From contig NZ_PIQC01000005.1 of NCBI RefSeq assembly GCF_003987255.1, forward strand, positions 186,001 through 250,000: a DNA stretch of 64,000 bases, written 5' to 3'. The translations under genes were made by a program, and so were the position numbers. The notes below the pieces were generated by a model. The model worked only from the letters and a program-made list of their open reading frames with translations, was not told the origin of the DNA and searched no databases. Numbering within the stretch: the stretch's first letter is position 1; the number at the start of each line of letters is the position of its first letter. This stretch comes from Idiomarina ramblicola (GTDB lineage: Bacteria; Pseudomonadota; Gammaproteobacteria; Enterobacterales; Alteromonadaceae). This document shows positions 57,798-64,000 of this stretch, piece by piece.

Positions 57798-59632
57798 GCG
57801 AATTACACTTATTACGCCCCTGGTGGTTACTCGCGTTAATTCCGGTAGCCTTACTTTACTGGCGTTTACTTTACAGCCAAAAACATCAAGCAGGCTGGCA
57901 TCAATGGCTTCCCGGACACTTATCAAAAGTATTGGTAAAATCGGGGACTAAACCATCACTATGGCCAATCCATCGTTTCCTATTAATGACCTTATTAGCA
58001 ACACTGGCGCTGTCTGGCCCTACCTGGGAACGACTGCCACAGCCGGTATATCAGCTTGAATCAGGCCAGGTTGTTATTATGGATATGTCACCTTCTGTCT
58101 TAGCCGATGACGTTTCCCCTGACAGGCTAACCCGCATGCGGTATAAAGCCATCGATTTGGTCAGAGCCGGTCTGGATGGTGACACAGGCCTTATTGCATA
58201 CGCTGACGATGCTTTTACTATCAGTCCGCTCACCGCCGATAATCGTAATTTGGTTAACCTTATCCCCTCATTATCACCCGAAATTATGCCTGCAGCAGGC
58301 AGTGAGCCCCTACTAGCCCTGCAATTAGCAGATGACTTGCTAAGAAACGCAGGTTACCCACAGGGCGATATTTATTGGCTTACAGATGGCATCAGCAGTA
58401 GCGAACTCAATCAACTCAGTCGCTACCTGCGTTCATTAGAGCATCGGGTTTCTATTCTTGCAGTAGGTACTGAAGAAGGTGCAGCGATACGTGACAGTTC
58501 TGGCCGTTTATTAAAAGACAATAACCAGGTTGTGATTGCGAAAACGTATCCTTCTCGGTTAGCCGATCTAGCGTCAATCACAGGTGGTGTTTTCACATCA
58601 GTCACAGCGGATAATAGTGATATTGATAAACTGATAAATCAAGCGCCTTTAACGCGTGAAGGCAAAGACAGCGACGACCAGCAGCAAGGAGATGCCTGGC
58701 GTGATATGGGTCCTTATGTCGCGCTTTTTATCTTACCTTTAATGTTGTTTAGCTGGCGTCGGGGCACAATGCTGAGCCCATTGATCCCCGCAGTACTTGT
58801 GCCACTGGCAAGCTATAGCCCAAACCTTCATGCCGCACAAGAATCTACCTGGGAACAACAGTTTCTGAATAACGAGCAACGCGCACAACGTCTGTATCAG
58901 GATAAAGAGTATGAACAAGCCGCTAGTTTAAGCAAAAACCCTATTCGACAAGGTGCAGCCTTGTACCGAAAAGGTCATTTTGAAGAAGCCGCGAGCGTCT
59001 TCTCACAGCAACAGTCACCTCAAGCCTATTACAATCTAGGTAATGCACTGGCTCAACAACAGCAATATGACGCCGCCATTGATGCATACGAAAAAGCATT
59101 GGAGCAACGCCCGAGTTGGTCACAGGCTGCAGAGAATAAGCAATTAATGGAGCAACTAAAGCAGCAGAACAAGAAAGATTCTGGTGATTCTGGTGATTCT
59201 GGTGATGCTTCAGATGAGTCCGATTCAGAAAACAAAAACAGTCAATCTAATCAAGACTCTGAGCAAAGTGATGATGGGCAAGAGCAACAGAGCAGCGAAG
59301 CCAATAATAACGACGGCCCGCCAAACCCGAATGAGTCAGATCCGCAAGATGCTCAACCCGAAAAAGATGAAATAGAGCAAGAACCTGAAGAGCAACAGAA
59401 AAAAGAAACGCAGGCTGAAGAAGGAGACAGTAATGAAGAATCCACTCAACAGCTTCAACAGAAAGTTGCCGAAGGCGATATTGACCCCGAAAAAGCTCAG
59501 CAACTGGAACAGTGGATGAACCGGGTTCCTGATGACCCTAGCATACTGCTACGCAACAAAATGCTTCTGGAAAGCCAACGCCGTCGTCAACGTCGAGCTT
59601 CAGAACCACAAGGAGAAGATAAAAAATGGTAA
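57794..59632 (+). CDS. BatB/BatC-like VWA-TPR fusion protein
   Basis: A 612-residue protein joining a BatB-like VWA part to a BatC-like TPR part. N-terminal membrane helices precede the VWA MIDAS D-M-S-P-S (residues ~96-100), and another helix lies around 313-335. Two TPR units follow (AYYNLGNALAQQQQYDAAIDAYEKAL). Then comes a long acidic, low-complexity Asp/Ser/Gln/Glu region (about 455-560) with a threefold D-S-G repeat. The C terminus is basic (RRRQRRASE). In Bacteroides these are separate proteins. It overlaps its neighbours at both ends. Confidence 0.87.
   Translation: MSELHLLRPWWLLALIPVALLYWRLLYSQKHQAGWHQWLPGHLSKVLVKSGTKPSLWPIHRFLLMTLLATLALSGPTWERLPQPVYQLESGQVVIMDMSPSVLADDVSPDRLTRMRYKAIDLVRAGLDGDTGLIAYADDAFTISPLTADNRNLVNLIPSLSPEIMPAAGSEPLLALQLADDLLRNAGYPQGDIYWLTDGISSSELNQLSRYLRSLEHRVSILAVGTEEGAAIRDSSGRLLKDNNQVVIAKTYPSRLADLASITGGVFTSVTADNSDIDKLINQAPLTREGKDSDDQQQGDAWRDMGPYVALFILPLMLFSWRRGTMLSPLIPAVLVPLASYSPNLHAAQESTWEQQFLNNEQRAQRLYQDKEYEQAASLSKNPIRQGAALYRKGHFEEAASVFSQQQSPQAYYNLGNALAQQQQYDAAIDAYEKALEQRPSWSQAAENKQLMEQLKQQNKKDSGDSGDSGDASDESDSENKNSQSNQDSEQSDDGQEQQSSEANNNDGPPNPNESDPQDAQPEKDEIEQEPEEQQKKETQAEEGDSNEESTQQLQQKVAEGDIDPEKAQQLEQWMNRVPDDPSILLRNKMLLESQRRRQRRASEPQGEDKKW
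59177..59203 (+). repeat. Tandem 9-base repeat (Asp-Ser-Gly) x3
   Basis: Three exact copies of GATTCTGGT lie in the acidic linker of the VWA-TPR gene, encoding D-S-G three times, followed by a diverged fourth unit. Copy-number change would keep the frame. Confidence 0.85.
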
Positions 59633-61356
59633 GAGCATGGCTACACACCATCTTATTGATTAGTTTTTTACTTGTGAGCCAACTCGCTCGCGCCGATGTC
59701 TCCGAAGTAACGGCGACAGTCGACCGCAACCCGGTTACCGCTAATCAATCTTTCGTCTTGACCGTTACAGTTGATGACGATGTGGCGAATGAGAGTTTTT
59801 CTCCCTCCAAACTATTAAAAGATTTTGTTGTAGGAAGAACGTCGGTCAGCCGCCAAACCTCGATGATAAATGGTCGTCTCAGTAAACAAACTCGATTTAC
59901 TACGGTACTCATTCCTCAGTCAGCAGGGGAATATAAGATCCCTGAAATCACCATCGCCGGTGTTTCGTCAGAACCGATTTCTTTGCAAGTTCTTGAGGCA
60001 GGAAGCAGTCAGGATACGGAGCAAAAAGTGGCCTTTCTGGAAGCTCAGGTCGACAGTGAGCAAGTGTACTTGCAACAACCCATCACTTACGTTGCCCGGC
60101 TGTTTTTGGCTGCCGATTTAAATAAAGGCAACTTAATACCCCCTGAAGCTGAGAATGCCGACGTTCAGCAGATAGGCAGAGACGAAGAAAGTACACAGAT
60201 GGTCAATGGCCGTCGCTATAAGGTCTATCAACGTATTTACCAAATTACTCCCAGCAAATCAGGTCCACTCACTATTGTTGGTGCACGTTTCGATGGTGAG
60301 GTCTTTACTCAGGGTCAGCGCTCTATATTTTCGTCGTTCTCAAATACGCAACCTGTCAGCACAATAGCTGAAACCATTGATGTTGAGGTACAACCGGTAC
60401 CTGATAATTGGCAGGGTCATTGGTTGCCAAGCGAGTTAGTCAGTATCACTCAATCGGTTTCACCCGAACAGGAAAACTATACGGTCGGTGAACCATTGAC
60501 CATTTCTTACATGCTAACCGCAGTTGGCGTGAAACCGGAACAGTTGCCGGAGATAAAACCTAACTTCCCTAATACCGTGCGGGTTTATCCTGATGGTGAA
60601 GAAACGGATCAATTTACCCGCAACGGTGTGGTTATATCTCAGAAAACAGTTAGTTTCGCAATTGTGCCGAATCAACCCGGCCCGTTAACTGTTCCCGCAC
60701 TTAGACTTCCCTGGTTTAATACAAAAACTGGGCTAGCTGCTTCCGCTAAAACTGAAACATTAGACTTTTCAGTGGATATGGCAGAGGGCATGCAGGCTAT
60801 TCCCACAGAGAAACCAAAAGGTGAGTCCCCCGCTCAGTCATCACAAGCGTCTGCCCAGCAACCAACCAAATCAAAAGCTTCAGTCGAGATAGCGTGGTGG
60901 AAGCAAGGCTGGTTTATTGCATTAATCAGTCTGGTTTTACTCGTGTCCTTAATAATCAACAGTTATCTTATGTGGAATAAGGGTTCGGCTTCAGCCAGTA
61001 AAACCAATTTACGGAAGAAAACTGAGGAAAAACACGAGTTAAACAAAGATAAACTGTGGCGTGAATTCCAGCAAGCTTGCAGTAAGAATGATGCTCAAGC
61101 GGCCAAAAACTCATTATTAAAATGGGCAGCTCGTTATTTCGACAAATCATTTAATAGCTTAACTGAGTTGTCTCAGCACCTCTCAATAAAAGAAGCATCC
61201 CTTGCGACTCTACAACAATGTCTGTATCAGCCCGGAAATAACTCCTGGAATGATGGAAAGATGTTATATAAAGAGGTTAAGGTATCCATAGAAAAAGGTA
61301 AAAAGAAAGCTGCTAGCGGCGACAAAAGAGGCTTACCAAAGCTATACAACCGTTAA
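59626..61356 (+). CDS. batD: BatD-like oxygen-tolerance family protein
   Basis: A 576-residue protein with a signal peptide (about 1-22, ARA-D) and a BatD family N-terminal half: VTATVDRNPVTANQSFVLTV, then FVVGRTSVSRQTSMINGRLSKQTRF and the later YTVGEPLTISY domain. A Ser/Pro/Gln linker, a membrane helix (about 427-447) and a basic cytoplasmic tail follow. Family members are predicted periplasmic beta-sandwich proteins working with BatA/B. It is last in the six-gene operon and ends before a bidirectional terminator shared with ppiD. Confidence 0.87.
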   Translation: MVRAWLHTILLISFLLVSQLARADVSEVTATVDRNPVTANQSFVLTVTVDDDVANESFSPSKLLKDFVVGRTSVSRQTSMINGRLSKQTRFTTVLIPQSAGEYKIPEITIAGVSSEPISLQVLEAGSSQDTEQKVAFLEAQVDSEQVYLQQPITYVARLFLAADLNKGNLIPPEAENADVQQIGRDEESTQMVNGRRYKVYQRIYQITPSKSGPLTIVGARFDGEVFTQGQRSIFSSFSNTQPVSTIAETIDVEVQPVPDNWQGHWLPSELVSITQSVSPEQENYTVGEPLTISYMLTAVGVKPEQLPEIKPNFPNTVRVYPDGEETDQFTRNGVVISQKTVSFAIVPNQPGPLTVPALRLPWFNTKTGLAASAKTETLDFSVDMAEGMQAIPTEKPKGESPAQSSQASAQQPTKSKASVEIAWWKQGWFIALISLVLLVSLIINSYLMWNKGSASASKTNLRKKTEEKHELNKDKLWREFQQACSKNDAQAAKNSLLKWAARYFDKSFNSLTELSQHLSIKEASLATLQQCLYQPGNNSWNDGKMLYKEVKVSIEKGKKKAASGDKRGLPKLYNR

Positions 61357-61369
61357 CTTCATACCTAAT

Positions 61370-61402
61370 AAAAAAGCTCAGACTTTTACGGTCTGAGCCT
61401 TT
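61370..61402. terminator. Bidirectional terminator between batD and ppiD
   Basis: GCTCAGAC/GTCTGAGC (61376-61383, 61391-61398) with a 7-base loop is flanked by AAAAAA on the left and CTTTT on the right. It is close to both convergent stop codons. The minus-strand direction (ppiD) has the better T tract. Confidence 0.88.
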
Positions 61403-61425
61403 TCAGTTTTAACGGAGTCAAAGTT

Positions 61426-63294
61426 TTATCGCGTCGATAGACGCTTAATATCCGCATCACTTTTTAAGTTGCTAATGAAAGCTTGCAACATAACTTGCGC
61501 CTGACGATTCTGCAACTGAGCCTGCAACTCGTCAATCTGACTTTCATTCTCGCTCCCCTGAGACACTTCAGTCAAAGCGACTACTGCCGCATCGCCATTT
61601 GGTAACGCCACTGTAGTAAAAACAGCCTCGCTGTCTGCCGCTGGAGACATTGAGAAAAGCTCCTGCACGATGGCTCTTGGATATTCGCTATTATTACGAG
61701 AAATACTATCCAACCAAACAATATCATTGCCAACGTCTTCATCAGACTGCCAAGCTTGCATCCATTCTTCAGCTTTCTGAAGAGCTAATTGCTGAGCTTT
61801 TTCAACACGTAACTCCTCAACAATTTGTCCCCGAACTTCATCCAACTCTTTAACCCGAATAGGCTGATGTTCAGTGACTCGTACTACCAGTGAACGATCA
61901 TCTGATGTTTCGATGATATCGCTGTTAAGCTTTTCTTCAATTAACTGTTCTGAGAACAAATTATTCAGAATAACATCGTCGCTCAATGGTGTAGGCGCTC
62001 TCTCGCGAGTGAATAAGTCGGTTCGACGCACAGTCGCTCCAATCTCTTCAGCCGCTGGCTCTAAGGTATCCGGTTGTTCAAAGCTGATTTCCGCAAGTTT
62101 TTGCTGCTTTTCAAAGTAAAGGTTTTCAGCTTTCTCCGCGAGTAACTGCTGGCGAACCTCTTCTTGCACTTCACTGAATGGCGTCACAGCCCCTTCACGC
62201 AAGTCGGTTAGCTTAATAATATGATAACCAAAACTGGTTTCGACAATACCGGATAAATCACCAACACTTTCTAATTCAAAAGCGGCAGCATCAAAATCTT
62301 CGTCCATCATGCCCGACTCAATCCAGTCAAGGTCGCCACCCTGCTCGGCAGAGAAGGTATCATCGGAATACGTTTTCGCTACCTCAGAAAAATCTGCGCC
62401 TTGCTCAAGTTCAGACAAAGCCTGCTCTGCCTTTTCTTTTGCATTGTCAGTATCAAACTCAATCAGAATATGAGAAACGCGACGTTCTTCTTCCGTTGAA
62501 TATTGCTGCTGACGCTGTTCATAGTACTCGCGCACCTCTTCTTCAGAGATTTCAGCATCAGACTCAATTGCGGCTAACGAAAGCTCGACATAAGCGACAC
62601 TCAGTCTTTCTTCAGTACGGAACATGTTCTGATTTTGCTGATAGAACGTTTCGATGTCCTGCTCTGCGATTTCTACCTGATCTTCAAAGTTTTCATTGCT
62701 GGCAACCACGAAGCCGCCTGAACGAGATTGGTTTTGCAGACGCAAAAACGCTAAAGCTTCAGGCTCTAGTACAAACTCAGACTCAGATAAACCCCGAATT
62801 AATTGATTTCGAGTCATATCCTGTTGCATAACACTTGCAAAAGCTTCTGGGCTGTAACCTGCATTACGCAGCGACATCAAATAGACGTCGTTATCGAACT
62901 GACCCGCCGTACGAAACTGTGGAATGTCTCGAATGGCCGCTTTTACCTGCTCAGAGCCTACACGCATCCCGTTCGCTTCGGCATATTGCACCAAGAGCTC
63001 TTGCTCGATAAGTCCTTCAAGTACTCCACTACGTAAATTACGCATATAGTCTGGATCGGAAGTAATAGCAGAAAACATATCACCAAACTGCTCTTGTAAG
63101 CGACTGCGCTCATTCTCGTAAGCACGATCATAGTCACTACGAGGAATTTCTTCTCCATTAACTTTTGCAACGGCATCTTCTGTGTCACCCGTGATATAAC
63201 CACCAACACCTGCCAGGGCAAAAGTTAGAATGATTAACACAAGAATGGCCTTAGCAGTAAAACTCTGCGAGCCTTCCCGAATCCGCTCTAACAT
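61426..63294 (-). CDS. ppiD: Peptidyl-prolyl isomerase-like periplasmic chaperone PpiD
   Basis: PpiD is an inner-membrane-anchored chaperone next to the SecYEG exit. The 622-residue protein starts MLERIREGSQSFTAKAILVLIILTFALAG (one membrane helix, about 15-34). A SurA-like helical domain follows, then a parvulin domain at about residues 265-360 (RVSHILIEFD, AKTYSDDTFSAEQGGDLDWIESG, FGYHIIKLTD) and a long C-terminal helical region. It is downstream of hupB, the E. coli lon-hupB-ppiD order, with tandem terminators between. Confidence 0.96.
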   Translation of the reverse strand: MLERIREGSQSFTAKAILVLIILTFALAGVGGYITGDTEDAVAKVNGEEIPRSDYDRAYENERSRLQEQFGDMFSAITSDPDYMRNLRSGVLEGLIEQELLVQYAEANGMRVGSEQVKAAIRDIPQFRTAGQFDNDVYLMSLRNAGYSPEAFASVMQQDMTRNQLIRGLSESEFVLEPEALAFLRLQNQSRSGGFVVASNENFEDQVEIAEQDIETFYQQNQNMFRTEERLSVAYVELSLAAIESDAEISEEEVREYYEQRQQQYSTEEERRVSHILIEFDTDNAKEKAEQALSELEQGADFSEVAKTYSDDTFSAEQGGDLDWIESGMMDEDFDAAAFELESVGDLSGIVETSFGYHIIKLTDLREGAVTPFSEVQEEVRQQLLAEKAENLYFEKQQKLAEISFEQPDTLEPAAEEIGATVRRTDLFTRERAPTPLSDDVILNNLFSEQLIEEKLNSDIIETSDDRSLVVRVTEHQPIRVKELDEVRGQIVEELRVEKAQQLALQKAEEWMQAWQSDEDVGNDIVWLDSISRNNSEYPRAIVQELFSMSPAADSEAVFTTVALPNGDAAVVALTEVSQGSENESQIDELQAQLQNRQAQVMLQAFISNLKSDADIKRLSTR

Positions 63295-63375
63295 AATAAG
63301 GCTTTCCTTATTTTACCTGAATAATCGACATCACATTATAAGGTGATTCGTCTTAAAACTCACCATCCATACAAA

Positions 63376-63404
63376 AAAATAACCCGAGGTTTATAAACCT
63401 CGGG
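63376..63404 (-). terminator. Second terminator after hupB
   Basis: CCCGAGGTTT/AAACCTCGGG (63383-63404) is a 10-pair hairpin with a two-base centre. The minus strand continues with seven T after TTA. It is the stronger of two tandem hairpins between hupB and ppiD. Confidence 0.85.
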
Positions 63405-63422
63405 CTACTATTATTATTCTTT

Positions 63423-63444
63423 AAAAAAAGCGCTAATGCGCTTT
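63423..63444 (-). terminator. First terminator after hupB
   Basis: AAAGCGC-TAAT-GCGCTTT (63427-63444) starts two bases after the hupB stop. On the minus strand its 3' arm merges into a seven-T tract. Confidence 0.75.
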
Positions 63445-63446
63445 AA

Positions 63447-63719
63447 TTAATTTACTGCGTCTTTCAGTGCTTTACCTGCTTTAAAAGAAGGTACTTTAGC
63501 TGCAGCGATCTGGATAGTCTCACCCGTTTGAGGGTTACGACCAGTACGAGCAGAGCGCTCACGCACGCTAAATGTACCGAAGCCAACTAATGCGACTTGG
63601 TCATCTTTTTTTAGAGCATCAGTTACTGCATCGATCATAGAGTCCAGAGCACGACCAGCAGCAGCCTTAGAAATATCTGCACCTGCCGCGATTTTGTCAA
63701 TAAGCTGAGACTTGTTCAC
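63447..63719 (-). CDS. hupB: DNA-binding protein HU-beta
   Basis: HU is the abundant nucleoid protein that bends DNA. The 90-residue length is standard. The sequence [27 protein letters not shown] and the DNA-arm signature [27 protein letters not shown] are diagnostic. The beta paralogue is inferred from its place before ppiD. Its promoter is at 63789-63817. The 5' neighbour, probably lon, would lie beyond the window. Confidence 0.97.
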   Translation of the reverse strand: MNKSQLIDKIAAGADISKAAAGRALDSMIDAVTDALKKDDQVALVGFGTFSVRERSARTGRNPQTGETIQIAAAKVPSFKAGKALKDAVN

Positions 63720-63788
63720 AGTATCATCCCCTTAGATTGTTATTATCAAGTTTCCGTGGTTCCATTCGGATTTAAATGGGCCAAAACG

Positions 63789-63817
63789 GTTATATCAAGC
63801 TTGATTTAATTGTTCAA
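63789..63817 (-). promoter_or_regulatory. hupB promoter with palindromic spacer
   Basis: On the minus strand TTGAAC (63817-63812) and TATAAC (63794-63789, 5/6) are 17 bases apart. The 12-base perfect palindrome ATCAAGCTTGAT (63794-63805) fills most of the spacer and could be an operator. The transcript leader would be about 60 bases. Confidence 0.6.
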
Positions 63818-63940
63818 GCACCATTATTTCCAAATAGCTTTCCTATCCAGCTGTTCTTAATGTCATACATCTGAATCAGCTTTAAACTCTAGGCTACCAC
63901 AGTCGTTTCGATTGAAAACCCTTTTTACTCACTTTTTAAC

Positions 63941-63986
63941 GAAAAAATGCGGCCTGAAGCATGATTTCTCATCCGCAGACCGCATT
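63941..63986 (-). terminator. Terminator of the gene beyond the window end
   Basis: AATGCGG (63946-63952) and CCGCATT (63980-63986) form a 7-pair stem with an inner ATGA/TCAT pair. The minus strand then reads TTTTTCGTT. It would end a minus-strand gene lying past base 64000, expected to be lon from the usual gene order. The rest of 63818-63940 shows no coding signal. Confidence 0.5.
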
Positions 63987-64000
63987 CTAGCGTCCAAATA

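Overview
The window is a contiguous stretch of gammaproteobacterial core chromosome. Gene content and order (holA-nadD-rsfS-rlmH-mrdA-rodA-mltB-rlpA-dacA-ybeD-lipB-lipA; nlpI/pnp/rpsO/truB/rbfA/infB/nusA/rimP/tRNA-fMet/tRNA-Leu/secG; glmM/folP/ftsH/rlmE-yhbY; greA/carB/carA/dapB; dnaJ/dnaK/grpE-nadK-recN-bamE; hupB/ppiD) match the Enterobacterales/Alteromonadales backbone. Details such as mltB between rodA and rlpA, dapB-carAB-greA next to the dnaK cluster and a moxR/Bat-type operon suggest a marine Alteromonadales organism, plausibly Idiomarina-like. That genus guess is inference; no database was searched. Base composition looks even throughout, and I see no insertion sequence, prophage, CRISPR array, integron or rRNA.

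Layout. 1-10353 (+): the 3' end of holA, NAD and ribosome-assembly genes, the rod-shape/peptidoglycan cluster, lipoate genes and a MAPEG membrane protein. 10370-12381 (-): an uncharacterised exported metallopeptidase directly downstream of nlpI. 12506-21240 (-): the translation/RNA-decay operon rimP-nusA-infB-rbfA-truB-rpsO-pnp, led by tRNA-fMet and preceded by tRNA-Leu and secG. 22008-27691 (-): tpiA, glmM, folP, ftsH, rlmE, with yhbY divergent at 27783. 28080-28604 (-): a small protein with a phage-CI-repressor-like helix-turn-helix. 28759-35858 (-): a dicarboxylate/amino-acid symporter, dapB, carA, carB and greA. 35999-40836 (-): the heat-shock operon grpE-dnaK-dnaJ followed by an M48 metalloprotease lipoprotein. 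40979-50760 (+): nadK, recN, bamE, an M16 peptidase and a large beta-propeller/PAS/GGDEF/EAL signalling protein. 50782-54218 (-): fadJ-fadI. 54430-61356 (+): a six-gene MoxR/DUF58/DUF4381/VWA/VWA-TPR/BatD operon with overlapping genes. 61426-63719 (-): ppiD and hupB.

Several genes work together: MrdA, RodA, MltB, RlpA and DacA in lateral-wall growth; RimP, NusA, IF2, RbfA, TruB, S15 and PNPase in ribosome assembly, translation and RNA turnover; GrpE, DnaK and DnaJ with two sigma-32-type promoters; FadI and FadJ under a probable FadR operator; RecN behind a LexA box; and a Glu/Asp-type symporter coupled to dapB, which would supply the aspartate branch.

The window is mostly housekeeping. The less ordinary features are regulatory or accessory: a promoter plus attenuator-like terminator in the carAB leader, a structured rimP leader with two terminators inside a long-range inverted repeat, alternative hairpins before moxR, a possibly leaderless lipB message, a CI-like HTH gene inserted between greA and yhbY, and a HExxHxxGxxDEY metallopeptidase in tandem with nlpI. 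I found no clearly new multi-gene system.
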